In this document: one piece after another, positions 10,060 to 22,960 of the stretch
How the letters are laid out: every line of letters begins with the position of its first letter
How positions within the stretch are numbered: the stretch's first letter is position 1
Assembly (NCBI GenBank): GCA_002270565.1
Contig: NQMI01000174.1
Coordinates: 21,786-81,012 of the forward strand
Direction: 5' to 3'
From: Stenocarpella maydis
Lineage: Eukaryota; Ascomycota; Sordariomycetes; Diaporthales; Diaporthaceae
Length of the DNA: 59,227 nucleotides
Translations under genes and position numbers: made by a program
The notes under the pieces: generated by a model
What the model was told of the DNA's origin: nothing
What the model saw: only the letters and a program-made list of their open reading frames with translations
The model's database searches: none

Positions 10060-12230
10060 TTTTACTAACTATATAAACTAATAAAAGCCAACATTAAGTT
10101 ATATTAAAGATAGTATTTATAATAGAAAATAATAAATCCGCAATTATAAGCTTTCATAAAGTAATTATCTGTGATTCTGTAAGCACTTCAGGGTAATTGA
10201 ATACAATACAGTAGATAGGTTTATGTAGTAGCTAAATAGTGAAGAGAGTAGCGCGAGCGTAGTATATTCCTAGAGACACACAGGTACAACTGATCTTGAC
10301 CTCCTCCCCCTTAGTTTTCCCAACTATAGGGGGACTCCTTATGGGCTTGCTTCTCCCTATCGCATTTGCTACTTGATAGCTTTGTAGGAGGGACTAGTGT
10401 TCCGGCTCAATTGGTAGTGGGTAATGGCGGGTCTTCCTCCATTACCTGGCAGGATTGGCGACCCTTAGCCCTAAAATAAAAACGTATCGGATAGGTTGTA
10501 ATACTGGGGCACTAATATGGGTGGTTGTATAGTGTGTACTGACTGATTGCTGGCTGTTGATTGATTCTTTTAATTCTAGAGCTTAAGAATCCTTTATAAT
10601 AAAGTAATAGTACTCGTCCTAGGTATAAGGGTTACCAGAGGCCTTAATTGTTCTTTTAAATCTATATTCTATTTGATTATAGCTATTTACTAGTTAAACT
10701 ATATGTTACGTTTCAAGATTCTTATAACTTAATAAATTTATTGTAATAACTTTCATACTTTGTTTCTTTTTTTGAAGATATTATAATATTATTAAGTCTT
10801 AACTTTGTTTCTTTTAGCTCTTGAATCTGCTTTAAGTAGGCTTTATAGCTTTCTAATATAATAATAAGACTATTAATCTTAACTAATAGTATATATTTAC
10901 CCGCTGTATTACAGTCCTTAGGCTTTAGTATTACTTTTATTTTAACTTATACTTAGTTATTATACTTAATATCTATTTGGATAATATTTAAAGGAAGAAA
11001 GTATAGTTCTTATATCTTAATTATATTATAGAAGTAATTAGTTTTAACTCATTAATGCTTTTAGTAGGTATTAGCTGTGTGAATCTAATCAAATTAAAGT
11101 AGTCTTAAAGGCTGGATAACTATATAAGTACTATTACTTACAATGCTAAATAACTATTTTTAAGTACTTACAATTACGAAGGTTGATAGTATATAGCTGT
11201 TTATTAAAGCATAAATAAATTATTAGTCTTAAAGACTAATGTGGTTTATTAGGTTCCCGGCAGTATCAGGTCCCCAGCAGTTTTTTCAACTTTACCTAAC
11301 CTTTACCAACCCCTGCACCCCCTAGGACTAAATAATTAATAAAGGTTGACACTAATTAATGCTAACTATATATAAATACTTATTTTTCATTTATTTCATT
11401 AATTCAAAGGGGTTAGGGTTAGTATAAGAGGGCCTTTGAGTCTTAAGGTTTTAATATGATAGTTCTTGTTTAATACTAGTTATATCTCTAATTCTTATAT
11501 TATTATTATATTGACCCACGTACTTAAATATCCAATATATTAAAGATTACTAATAATAGCATATATCTTATATCTAAAGAAGGTAGAATACTTTCAGCTA
11601 TTTAAGCTATTTAGAAATCCTAAAAAGAAATATAAAACTATTAAAAATAATAATAGCTATATAGACTTTTAATATTCGTAGATTTATACTATAGAATAGA
11701 ATAAATTAATACTTTTTATATAAAGAATTCTATATTAATAAATATAAAGTTAACCTAATGAAAAAGTAAATACTTATTTAGTATACTATTAAATAAGATA
11801 TTCAAGGATCTTAATTATAACTTTCTAATATAGGCAATATAGGTAACCTTCCGCTAGTATTATATAATGCTAATCCTATAAATACGTATTAGGCTCAATG
11901 CTTTATAAATATATAACTTAGCTTAAAGACTAAGTTTAATTATCCCTATAATTATTAAAGAGCATTCTATAAAGATCTAAAGGTTACTAAGATTTAGCTT
12001 AAGGTTTTTATAATATAATAATTAAATACAGGATTATTAATAATAATCTCTATGATTTTAATAAGGGTAACTTTTTAATAAGTATAAGTATTATATTAAT
12101 GGCAATAATATATACTAATATATATAAAAACGCTAAATCTATTTATTCTTGTAATGATAAATAGGTAATAGTTATCAAATATATTATTATAATGGACTAA
12201 TATATTCTACTATTTATTATTATTTAAAGT
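10060..12230. repeat. AT-rich RIP-mutated DNA, unassigned
   Basis: This is long TA-rich DNA almost without CA/TG, broken by two less-mutated stretches near 10,255-10,500 and 11,245-11,330. I could not recover a convincing transposase or pol motif in any frame. It is probably old transposon sequence. Confidence 0.5.
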
Positions 12231-12239
12231 GCTTATTAT

Positions 12240-12451
12240 CTAGTAATGTTGAATGGCCTTTGCCATATGGCTGTTGGCACGTACGTATACTGGTTATCAA
12301 ACTGGTTCTGTTATTCGATGATCTATCTAGGTTCTGAAACAAGGGAGGGGAAGCACACGATAGGGGCTTAAGGCCTCCATGCGGTACCTAGGTGGCTAAC
12401 TAAGCCACCTCATCCCCATACTAATGTATGATCCTAAGTGCTATTCCAATA
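12240..12451 (-). mobile_element. Copia-type LTR fragment, minus orientation
   Basis: On the minus strand it begins at 12,451 with a degraded TATTGGAATAGCACTTAGGA and matches about 230 bp of the LTR at 58,213. Shared blocks include GGGGATGAGGTGGCTTAG, the TACCGCATGGAGGCCTTAAG block and CAACAGCCATATGGCAAAGG. It lies just beyond the 3' side of the minus-strand copia pol at 12.45-16.0 kb, where that element's 3' LTR should be. Similarity stops near 12,240. Confidence 0.65.
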
Positions 12452-15400
12452 CTGGGGATCTTTTTTTTTATAATTACATATCTTCCTTTCAGCCTTTAAG
12501 CAGGTTAAACTGCTCGTATACCTTCCTTCTTAGTAAAACCCCCCTCCTCTCCTCCTACAGGTTGTGCTACTTTTTACTTTATATACTGCTTGTAACCTCC
12601 AACCACTTGGCTAATATTAGTTGTTATCTGATATTTCTTCTACTTCTAACCACCCATACTTCCCTTATCATCCTTACTCTATAGCTCTTCATATATATAG
12701 AAGGAGCAAAAGAAGCACATCCTTAGTAAGATGTCTCCTTTATGAGTCACTCACTTGCATAACTAACTTGTTACCAGCCAGGGACACTAGTGCCATATGC
12801 TTCCTCCCCAATATAAAACCTCTTCCTCTCTCTCTCTCTCTTTCTTTCTTCCCTTCTTCCTTTCTTTATTATATAATACCCACACACCTATACATAAACC
12901 TTCAGTATGTATTCATATAATCACTTCTTCTTCTTTAACTCATTCAACAAAATTTCCTTACCCTTTTCATATAAACTACCTACTTCTTTTTATCCAGGCG
13001 CTTAATATACACCTCAACTCTGATCCTTAGGGTGTTTGTTGTGATCAGCCGCTCCAGTACTCCATTTGGGACTTTCTTTATACAAGTATCTACTGGGTTA
13101 TCCTTCCTATTGATCTATTATACTTCTAATATCTCCTTCCTCTTATATGCTTCTCTTAGCAACATAATATCAATTATTAGCCTCTTCTTATTAATTATAC
13201 TAAGCTTTACCAGGCATTCATATAGTAATCATGAGTCTGTATAGATTACTACTGGTATTCTTAGTACCTCTAAACAGTTCAAGATTTAGTTAATTGTTAT
13301 ATTAAGTGCTATGCTGCTATTAAACCCTGTTATTATTCTGTATAGCTTGCTTGCTAGTATGCTTCATATAACTTGCTTGCACTTTATTAAGCTCTAGTGG
13401 ATAATATTTCTATAGATCTTAAAGTTAGTCTCCATATAGTCTTCTTCTATTACTATAGTAATAATAAATCCTAGCTATAAGCTAAGGTCCTTATTATTAG
13501 TAAAGGATCCATCCATAAAGATATAGAGCTTCATATAGCTTAAATTAAGTAGTATAAATTTAATCCCCCTATTAGGGTTCTCCTTCTGCTACTTAATTTA
13601 TATATTTAAGGCTTCTATATCTTTCTTCTTAGGATCCCTGATTTATATAGCTATAGAAAGATTATATAATAACTCTAATTGGCAGATTGAGGTAATATAT
13701 GCCCCTTAGGCTCTCTAGGCAATATACTGCTAGGCTGCATCATCCATATAAGGGTTAATTAGTTCCAATCATATAGCTTATCCTTTTTATATAAATAAGA
13801 TATTCTCTTCATCTAACTCAATCCTTCTACTATTAAATTCTACCAGCTTTTTAGGTATTAGAACTTCCTTTAGCTTTATACAGAACTTTTTCTTTCTTAG
13901 CTTATCTTCCTCCCTCTTAGAGAACATTAGTATTATAAAAAAGAAGGTATTATCTATTTATATCCCTAAGATACTAAAGTTATATAGCCTATTAGTAGTA
14001 AATAGGAGGTATAGGTTATATATAGAGATCTTCATTTTTAGGGCCTCTGTATGGTGGGTGTGGTAGGTTTTATACTAATGTAGGCCTGCCTTAGCTAGGC
14101 TGTATAGTGGTTTCCTAATGATGAGGATTGTGTCTGGGGGGTATCTGTCCCTAAGCTCTAGGGGTAGTTGTGTAATGATCATACGGGTTAGTGCATCTTT
14201 AGCTTGGGTATAGGCTTATATAATGTCCTATAGTTTGCCTTAGTATCTATATGATTGAATGAGTGTTAGCCCTAGGGCTAGAATCAGTCTCTGGTTTATT
14301 CTCTAGATGGTTGGGGCTTATATTAGTATTATATGTTTTTCTTTATCCCTAAAGCCCTATATAACTAGCCTTAATTTCTTAATTAGCTTGGTTAACCTAT
14401 TCTTAACTTCTTATATCATTCGCATATTAAAGATTCTCAGATGTCTATATGTCTTTAGGTTGTATTTTATAAATTTAAATATGTTTTTGCTAGCTAGTAT
14501 GTCGATTTTAAGGGCATTGGATTCTTTAAATAGCTTGCCTAGGCTGGTAATAATATTATCTTCCTTTAGCTTAATGGCTAGGTTATATGTGTCCCTTTCT
14601 TTTTGGGTTAAGAAAGTAGTTGCTGGTAGTTATATAGTTGATAGATATGTATATCGTGCGGTTGCTCTCCTGGGTCTGCCGCGCTGATTTGGCTACACCT
14701 GGGTAGCTTCCTTCTTAAGCCTGCCTCTCTTTCTGGCTTGGATTGGCTGTTATATAGTGATGGCTTCTTATATATCCAGGTTGTTCTATATAGCTGGTTT
14801 AGTTGTATAAAGGTATAGTTTGGCATATATAGCCTGGAATTATATAGGTCTGTTTACTATACTGATTGTTATAGTATGCCTTTAGATAGCTTTCAGCTTA
14901 TATGGTTCTCTCTAGCCTTTATTTTCTCTCTAGATAAGGACTTTGCTTTAGAGGGGTAAGGATAGTATAATATAGGTGTCTGGTCCATTCTTAGTGTTAA
15001 TTATATGGCTGACCTTAATTTCTATATAGATGGTTTGAAGTATCTTTATAGCCTTTTGTATAGCTCTTGCCCTTTAGGTGATATTTAGAGATAGTAGAGA
15101 TTTATATAAGACTTAAGGGTAGGTACTAAATACTAGGAGGGTTAGTATAAGTCTACTTAGCCCAGCTATATTGTTTAGGGCCTTAATTGCTATCTATAGG
15201 ATTGTCTCATTATCTATAGCTTTATTAATCTTTATATAAAAGATTTCATATGCCCTTTTTAGAGGTTTATATAACTACTTAACTTTCCCTATAGCCTAGT
15301 ATGCCTCTATTAGTATCTCTTTATATAAGATCCCTATAATCTTTATATTTATATGGAATTCCTTTAATGTAAAGTTTATCACTAGGTTATATATAATATA

Positions 15401-16008
15401 GTTAGATGGGCTGATATAGGTGTAGATCTAGCATTTATAGAGTGCATCTTAGGTATCTCATGCAGATATAGATCTAAGGAATGTTGCTATTTGGAAGTTT
15501 ATATCTATATTAATTATATATAGAGCGTTCTTCTCTCCAAGTTATATAATATTAATTACTACTTTATAATTAAAATAGCTTTTATCCTTAATAAAGAATT
15601 TGAATTATCTTAGGGCTAGGTTATATATCTAGTAGTAATAGCAGAATTTCTTAATTCTCTCTAAAATAGCTTCCTTAATATCATTGTACCCTATACTTCT
15701 AAGAAGTCTATATAATTTCTCTATATGGGGATAGCTAAAGTGCCTATAAAGTTGCTATAGCTGAGGTTTAATAAGGAAGGCTCTAGCCTCTATATAGCTA
15801 AGGTTAAAGAAAGTATATCCTCATTTTCATATAACTAGGAGTAAGGTATTCCCTTATATAATAATATTTATAATATTATTAAAGTAGGCCTTTAGTCTAT
15901 TAGCATTATATAGTGAGAATAGGAATGGAGTTAAGGTATTTATAATATAGTAGGTTATCTCTTTAAGTTAGTTCTTTAGCTTGATTATTTTAATAGAAGT
16001 AATTATAT
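12452..16008 (-). mobile_element. RIP-degraded Ty1/copia element (integrase-RT-RNase H)
   Basis: Minus-strand translation through stops gives a copia pol in the correct order. Around 15,780-15,000 is integrase-like sequence with a zinc-finger-like H..H..C..C tract (patterns like LYRHFSYPHIEKLYRLLRS) and later LRRAYEI-like and ARAI-like tracts. Around 13,900-13,700 are segments resembling VEFNSRRIEL, NPYMDDAA and QGAYITSICQ-like tracts before RNase H. Around 13,530-13,430 is the RNase H start (KLYIFMDGSFTNNKDLS). CA/TG depletion is extreme and stop codons are numerous. The upstream end meets the N at 16009, so the 5' LTR is not seen. It has the same type and orientation as the remnant at 1-1.7 kb. 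Confidence 0.8.
12821..12870 (+). repeat. Pyrimidine (CT)n microsatellite
   Basis: A CT dinucleotide run of about 20 bp is followed by TTTCTTTC/CCTTCTTCC tracts. It lies in AT-rich repeat DNA and no function can be inferred. Confidence 0.8.
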
Positions 16009-16059
16009 NACTTAGTGCATTAGATAGCCTGATTTCTGAAGTTTGTATGTACTTAATTT

Positions 16060-16325
16060 GGGCATTGCTAGGGCTGTGGTTGGCTAGTTGTTTGGAACCA
16101 AAGATGGTGTGTTGGAAGGGCGAATTTTCCGGCATTTGCAAATTTGCACCAGAGCCTACCGCAGCGTGCCCAGGGGTGAGACGACGTCGGAGGGTATATA
16201 AGGAGGGCTTACAGAAGCCCAACTTAATTCAATACAAAGTTGTCCAGACCATTGTCAATCGTCCCAATTCGCCTCAGAGCACCATACTGCGACCCTGCCG
16301 AAACACACACACGCTGAACTGAATG
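16060..16325 (+). mobile_element. LTR-like or promoter-like un-RIPped segment
   Basis: About 265 bp keep CA, TG and CG although both sides are RIP-mutated. It holds TGTTGGAAGG near 16,110 and a TATA box (GGTATATAAGG) near 16,194, followed by AATTCAATACAAAGTTG. This resembles the promoter part of an LTR. The short frames crossing it have no recognisable domain. It may be a solo LTR fragment; the assignment is weak. Confidence 0.35.
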
Positions 16326-16439
16326 CTATTCTATAGCACAAATTCATCAGACTTATAGTTAGCAAGTCAGCTTGTGTAAGGCAAGCTAAATTGGGTATAG
16401 ATGGGGCAAATATAAGTTATAGGCAAGTAGTTGCCCTAT

Positions 16440-18200
16440 AGGATCCTCTTTTAAAGTATAAGAAGGGCAAAATTCCTTACTAGCATAAGATATTTAAGAG
16501 CTACCTATACTACTTAAAGCAGAAGCTTATTAAGCTACTTTTACCCATTAAACTTCTTTAGTGCTACTATCTTCTAACGGGCTTTCTTAGAATATAGAGT
16601 ATGAGAACTATTGCTAATTATCTCATTAGCAGCCTGAATTAAATAGAGAATATTCCCCATTCTATAGCTGAGATAGACCTTTAGCTTCCAATATATAGCT
16701 TCTATAAAGGAGGTTACACATATACCAAAGTTAAGGTTCTTGCAGGTCTTATATATAGCTCATTTAGCAATAATCTTCTCTTCCTTATTAACATATTAAG
16801 TCTAAAGGTAGTTAATAATTGCCTTCTAGTCTAAGAACTTCTCTTAAAGGTACTACCAAGCTATATTATAGATCTTATAATTAGTTAAGTACTCTATAAC
16901 TTTAGTAGGTTAAATAGAGCCTGGTAGGTATAGGGGATATCCTCTAGATTAAGGACCTTTGCGGGTATTATGGCCTTATTTCTGCCTAGTGCGTTTAGCC
17001 TAGCTAGATCTAAGCTCTCTTCCTTATTAGCTTCCTCCTCTGCTTCTTCCTCCTCTTCTTCTGCTATTACTTGTGGCTTCTTCTACTTCTTCTTGATATA
17101 GAGAGTAATATTCATATTAATATAGAAGATATAGAGTTGGTAGTATACCTAAGGGAATTCATACTCAATAGCATTAATTAGAGCAGTATTATAATTAGTT
17201 ATATATACCATTAGGTTATTAGCTTGGTAATAGTAGAGGAGCTTATAAACTTACTAAAGAAGCTACTAGAAGTTGGGTTCCTTCTTACTATGAATAATGC
17301 CTTAAAATAGGGGCAGATTCTTCCTCATATGAGTTACGCAAGTGCCTTAGAAGTATAGCATCTTCTTATTATTTGTTAAGTATGTATAGTCCATGGATAA
17401 GCACTATATAAAGCAATTCTCTCGGATTTATGCTATTTATTTATTTATACACTAAAAGATGCCCGTAATTTTATTCTCATCATTAGTAGCAAAGCAATAC
17501 TAATATCCCTTCTTCTTAAGCAGATTTAATAAGGCTTAAGTTAGAGTATAAATCCCTTAGTCGTTCTTATACTAGTCTGCCAGCTAGTTCTTTATCATAT
17601 TAGGCCCCAACTATATATCTAGATACTGCTATTAGAGTGCTTATTCAAGCTTCTTTAGCTTAGCGATTAAAGGGTCTTTTGCAACACAAGAGAGAAATTC
17701 ATCTTAAGAAGCTATTAGCTTCACCTAACCACGCTAGGCCCTACTAACTTCTTAAGGATCATAACAAATATACTATCCCTCTTAGATAACGAGCTTCCAC
17801 TTGCCTCCTATTAACTTCATTATATAGGCAAGTGCATGCTATCCACAGTTTGCTTTAATTATTACAGTGTTATATATTATAGTAGTTAAGGGTTGCTAAC
17901 CGCCTCGGCTATAAGCTAACCGCACCCAATTCAGGTCTAATTTCTAAATAGCTATTAGGAATCTAGCAGCTTTTATAGCTATATCTAAATCAGCCTTAAG
18001 GTCCTTATAAGTATTATATCCATCCTAAAAGAGTCTTAAAAGGGGAGGAGGATTAGAAAGGGCTGGTTAGCAGCTGTTTATAGCAGTAATATTAGCGTTC
18101 CAGTTATAACAATCTGCCTGCTACTACACCTTAAGGTGGGCATAGTTAGGGACCAGTGCTATTACTATAATACTAGAAAATTTAATTCTAACTAATAAAG
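16440..18200 (-). mobile_element. RIP-degraded MULE (Mutator-like) transposase remnant
   Basis: Minus-strand translation gives the layout of a fungal MULE transposase. Near 17,960-17,700 is a FAR1/WRKY-like DNA-binding start (GYNTYKDLKADLD, then WVRLAYSRGG and KANCG.HA). Near 17,400 is MDYTYLTNNKKM, matching the MULE DCTYKTN block. Near 17,190-17,100 is the block ITNYNTALINAIEYEFP followed by a degraded LCIFHIN, then a run of glutamates near 17,050. Many stops and CA/TG depletion show RIP inactivation. I cannot define both TIRs. Confidence 0.75.
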
Positions 18201-18421
18201 ATATATTTTTAATAGCAATATAATAATTATAAGAAGAATTCAGTCTATATTACTAGTTATAAGTGGTTAGCAAGGGAGTGAGTATTGTTTGGTGGGTGAA
18301 GGAGGATTAGCAGGTCTGCAGGTAAGGGCACAAAAAGCACCTGGTTGGGGTGGTATGGGTGGTGAGGTGAGGTCGAATGGGGCGCTCTGATTAGCTGCAG
18401 CGCTTTAGCCACTTTTTATAC

Positions 18422-18525
18422 GGGTGTACCATCCTTTTTTTCGGGTGCGAATATCCGATCTCAATTCTTTATACTGGGTGCGCCTATGGAAATAGCTGGG
18501 TGCATGTACCGAAAACGCTGGGTGC
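18422..18525 (+). repeat. Five spaced GGGTG(C/T) motifs beside the MULE
   Basis: GGGTGTA, GGGTGCG, GGGTGCG, GGGTGCA and GGGTGCG start at 18422, 18443, 18476, 18498 and 18520, about 22 bp apart apart from one gap of 33. They lie just beyond the N-terminal end of the MULE remnant, where its terminal sequence should be. Subterminal repeats that bind transposase are a possible explanation. Confidence 0.5.
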
Positions 18526-18539
18526 GTGTATGATGACCG

Positions 18540-20877
18540 CAAATGAAGCTGACATTGGCCGCAGCATCTACTTGCGGCTACTTTCGCTAGGCACCGCAGA
18601 GCAGCTTGAGATAATAATAACTACCTATCTTGAAAACGGCGTGTGGTTGTGGTTGTGATACCAATATCGCGTATTCCCGCTTGGTCTGTCCTATCAATTT
18701 ATTGTGTTACCACATGTTTAATCTTGTTTCCAGTACTTATTTTCATCTCTATCATAACTTATGGCCTCTTCCTGGAGTATCTCACCCATAAAGCTCCTAC
18801 CACGAGCAGCTCCGAAATTTGCACTTAGTATTGAGAACAAGAACTTAGCAAAAGCCAGCGACTTGCTTCTACCTCTGCATGCTATATGGAACGATGCATT
18901 CATCACGCTATGCGTTTAGACTTCATTTCACGAGTTTCCTGACGGGAGCGAGAGCTCGGAAAACACCTGCATTGTCAGGTAAAAAGGCCGAGCGATCGAG
19001 TAGTTGACAGTTATAGCAGGGACACTGCGATACTTTATGCGTGGTCTTGTGATTCAAGACGGACCAATTGATCAATCCCAGAATGTGGCCTGTTCTCCTG
19101 CCGCACAACCCCCGGCCGCACACGCGATCTGCTGATGGTGGAACTATGCATTCCCGGCGAGCCCTCGCGACTATGCTTGCGCCCTAAAATTAGCTGTTTC
19201 ACGAGTACGACCTCGTCGTGGCCCTGGGCCGCCAAGTGCAGAAAACATATGTGGAAACAAAGAACAAGTCGAAACCAAGGGAAATCGTGGACTAGCGGCG
19301 AAAATCTGGACCACCAGATTCACACGATACATATCAGGGGGTGATTCTAAACGTCAGACCCACTAGCATGTGAGGAACCGCTGCCAAGCACGTCCGTCTG
19401 CATAACAACCACGCAAGCCCTCGGGGCCCACATAGCTGGGGGATTGGCGAATGGCAGTGTGTAGCGAGGTCCGCTACGTCGACTATTTATCCTAGGTCTT
19501 GTGCTTTGGTCGTGTCATTTACATAACATATCCACATGGAGCCTCAAAACCACCCTGTTGGGGGCAGGGGCCGGGCCTCGATCATTTTGAATTCTGAGGC
19601 AATCTACGATCTATCCATGACCTACTAGTAGCATAGGGCTGACCAGGACACGCCTAAAACGGCGGCTCTGAGCCACCTGAGGGGGACGGCCTATCACCAA
19701 GTCCCAAGGTTTCGAACCCTATCTCTGCCCACCAAGCATTGTAGATATTAGGATTGCCAACTCATCAAACAGAGACGAACCTGCCTCCTTGGCCGGTTGT
19801 CTCATGCCGGACGACGCTAGCTGTGCCGGCTGCTAGGTAGTGCATGCTCGCGTTGGGGCCTCTTTACTTGCCAGTTCAGTATCTAGTGTAATATCAGACA
19901 GACAGGACTACAGGAATTTTTAGCCCCGACCAGCCTCATCCTTGCCCCGAGTCAGTCGCCCAGCCGCCTAGACACCCCCTTTTATCAATCCCAGCCGGTG
20001 ATCTACGCCGTGCATGTGACAGAACCCCGACAGTGCCTCGCTTGGCCGAGCCTCATAAGTTACCTAAGCTGGCTAAGCAGCAACGTATTCATGGTAGATT
20101 TGCCTGGACGTAGCCAATCACATCACAGCATACCAATTATTCCGCCAGGATCTCCACTACCCACATAGGGCCTTTTTTGTCCCCACCGTCATCATGAAGG
20201 CTCCCTCTTCGAGATTGGAGACGGGATTGATGCCACACTACTCCGTAGTCCACTCGCCGGGACCGTCAAGGGTTCCAGGCCTGGGGGCAATATAAAAAGA
20301 AAATGCCCGAGTGGGCAGAAGGCCCGGCAGGCCTCTTGGAACTCGTAGTCGCTAGGAAACTTTTGGTAACCTGGCGATACGGTCGTCCACTGCGCCTGTA
20401 GTGTTGTGGATTCGGTCTCCATCAAAGTAATATCTTTGAGGCGCCTCTCAAAACCCACTCGCTGCGGCTGGGCCCCTGATAGGGGCCAGTCGTGTATCCT
20501 CTTAAGGGCCGCAAGCCTCCGTGGCACAGCTCTGATGATGGAAGCAAGCTGATGTTTCCGTGTTTGCATCACGTCTAATAGACCCAAGTTTTGGTCTTTC
20601 TTTTCTTTGCTTCTACGTCTCTTTTTCCGAGCCAGTGCTCCATTTTGTTTCTTTGATCACTTGACGTTGATTCGTCACGAGTTTCTACCTCCATTTTTAT
20701 ACCTGCATCCCTGCTTCTGAATACTGCTCGTCATTGACAATTATATCCAAGAGCAGTTTACTTTCCCATCTTATGGATAGCTGAAGCTGGCGCATACATA
20801 CCTCTCTCCAGCCTGGTATCAGCCAGTGGCCCTCCCCCGACGTACTGCCAAAATATCAAATCAGAAAATCAGCCACC
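18540..20877. other. GC-balanced intergenic region before the MFS gene
   Basis: Ordinary composition returns near 18,530. Only short open frames occur, the longest minus 20192-20587 (131 codons), with no recognisable domain. Bases just before 20878 read CAGCCACCATG, a good start context for the MFS gene. Confidence 0.5.
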
Positions 20878-22960
20878 ATGTCACTCCATCCGGCTTCCTC
20901 AGCAAAACATGCTGGGAGAGACTCGAGGATTCCACCGAGGCGTGCCAATAGAGTCACAATGTGGCCTTCGCCATTTCAGCCGCAGCACCAAGTCCAAGAT
21001 GAAGAAAGTACAATGATTTGGCCCGGGCAGTTTCGCTCCACTCAGCGATGGACTAGCAACTTCGACGCGGAGGCATTGGCATCTCGGATGAGTGTCTATG
21101 TCGGCGATGGCCTCCTTCCCCAAGGCCAGCGGGCCCCTGACACATGGACAGGACAGGGGCAGCCCCAGTCTTCTCGACACGGAGGCAGGGCCACGTGGAT
21201 GCACAGTGTGCTAAAGGACTACGAGGAGGACGCCGTGCCTATCTGGGATGGAAACTTTGATGTCGAGAAGAGGGATTCATTTACCTCCCGCCCTCCAGGT
21301 GGGAGTGAACGCAGTTGGTACCGCGAAACGATCGACACGGAAAAGTTTGCCTACCGGAAGCCCAGAGAGCCTTTGACGGTCACGCAGCTCAAGAAGGCCG
21401 ACGAGACCGGTGGACTTGTGACAAAGGAGGTGCTCTTGTACGACTTTCCCGGTGAAGGGACGCTTGATGACCCTTATCTGGTCTCCTGGACGGAAAATGA
21501 CCCTGCCAACCCGCTCAACTTCAGCACAGGCAAGAAGTGGCTCAACGCCACGATACTGGCCATCGCGGTGTGGACCGTTTCGATTGCGTCGTCCGGGTTC
21601 TCCCAAGGTCAGTAGTATCAGCCCTGCCTATTCTCCCGTGGCTACTCGCGGCTGACGGCCCCGTTTTACAGGCACCAGGGACATCAAGACCGACTTCAAC
21701 GTGGACGACACCGTTGCTCTTCTGCTCACATCCGCATTCGTTCTGGGCTTCGCCATTGGCGCGCTCGTGCTCTCCCCGATGAGCGAGGTCTACGGCCGCC
21801 GTGAGCTTTACATCTGGACATATGCCGCCTTTGTCGTCCTCTCGGGCGGCATTGGCCTTCTCAGCTCGGCCCCGCTGCTCATCCTCGCCCGGTTCCTCGG
21901 CGGCATCGCCGGGTCCTTCACCCAGGCCGTCGCGCCGGCCGTCATCGCCGACATGTTCCGCGCCGACGAGCGCGGCTTCGTCCTCGCGCTCTTCACCCTG
22001 GCCGGGCTGATGGGCCAGATGCTCGGCCCCATCTTCTGCGGCTTCCTCGACGCGGCCCTCGGGTGGCGGTCGCTGGCCGTCTTCATCGCCGCGCTCGCCG
22101 CGCCCACGTGGATCGCCATGGTCCTCACGTTCCCCGAGACGTACGCGCCCACCCTCCTCCGCCGCCGCGCCGCCAGGATGGAGGCCATCCTCGGCAGGCC
22201 GCACCTCGTCGACGGCGTCGGCGCGGAGAAGACGCTCCTGAGCCAGCTCAGGGTCGGCGCCCTCAGGCCGTGGCTCCTCCTGGCCCTCGAGCCCATCGTG
22301 GCGCTGCTCAGCGTGTTCCTGTCCGTGGTCCAGGGGACCATGTTCCTCCTGTTCGCGGCCTACCCGATCGTCTTCCAGCAGGTCCGCGGGTGGCGCCAGG
22401 GCGTTGCTTCTCTCCCGTTCCTGGCCGTCGCCCTGGGCATTGTCATCGCGCTCTTCTATGCTGCCCTGTTCGACCAGCAGCGCTATGCCAGGGTGCTCGC
22501 CAGGAACGGCGGCAGGGCACCCCCAGAGGCCCGTCTGCCACCTGCGGTGTTGGGCTCCGTCGCGCTCCCCATCGGGCTGTTCTGGTTCGCCTGGACTAAT
22601 GATCCTTCCACCTTCTGGCTGATCTCGGTCAGTGCGGGTGTCCTCACGGGGTTCGGCATGGTGCTTCTGTACATGTCGCTCACCAACTACATCGTTGACA
22701 CATACCTGGGGTATGCTGCCAGCGCGCTTGCTGCGTCGACGGTGTGCAGATCCGTGGCGGCTGCCGTGTTCCCATTGTTCACGAACAGGATGTACGCCTC
22801 CCTGGGTATTCACTGGGCGTCATCGGTCCCGGGTTTCTTGTCCGTCGTCTTTGTCCCTTGTCTCCTGGGGTTCTACAAGTGGGGCCATGTCATCCGCAGC
22901 AAGACCCGGTTCGCCCAGGAGGCATCCAGGATAGCCGAGGCGATGTCTGGGGGCAAGTGA
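20878..22960 (+). CDS. MFS transporter, DHA1-type drug/polyamine exporter
   Basis: Two exons, 20878-21607 and 21672-22960, with a 64-nt intron (GTCAGT..TTACAG) inside the first membrane segment, give 672 residues. From about residue 200 the protein follows the fungal DHA1 pattern: NPLNFSTGKKW, a first helix ending SGFSQG, then GRRELYI (the loop 2-3 motif) and RFLGGIAGSFTQAVAPAVIA. About twelve hydrophobic segments reach the end. It should export small molecules across the plasma membrane by proton antiport; its substrate is unknown. The first ~200 residues are hydrophilic and much longer than usual for the family, rich in W, P, R and acidic residues. It lies 14 kb from the PKS, so a role in exporting that product is only possible. 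The second exon is very GC-rich, which makes long false frames on the other strand. Confidence 0.9.

Noticed and set aside
12424..13244. Several 70-100 codon plus-strand frames in AT-rich DNA
   Set aside because: Leu/Ser/Tyr-rich low-complexity translations of the antisense of a copia element on the minus strand.
14307..14687. 126-codon plus-strand frame that looks like a membrane protein
   Set aside because: It is antisense to the copia pol, and hydrophobicity follows from AT-rich codons.
20192..20587. 131-codon minus-strand frame upstream of the MFS gene
   Set aside because: No known motif and no splice partners. It could be a small lineage-specific gene but nothing supports it.
21542..22813. 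423-codon minus-strand frame opposite the MFS gene
   Set aside because: Arg/Gly/Glu-rich shadow of the very GC-rich transporter exon; the plus strand has a clear membrane protein.
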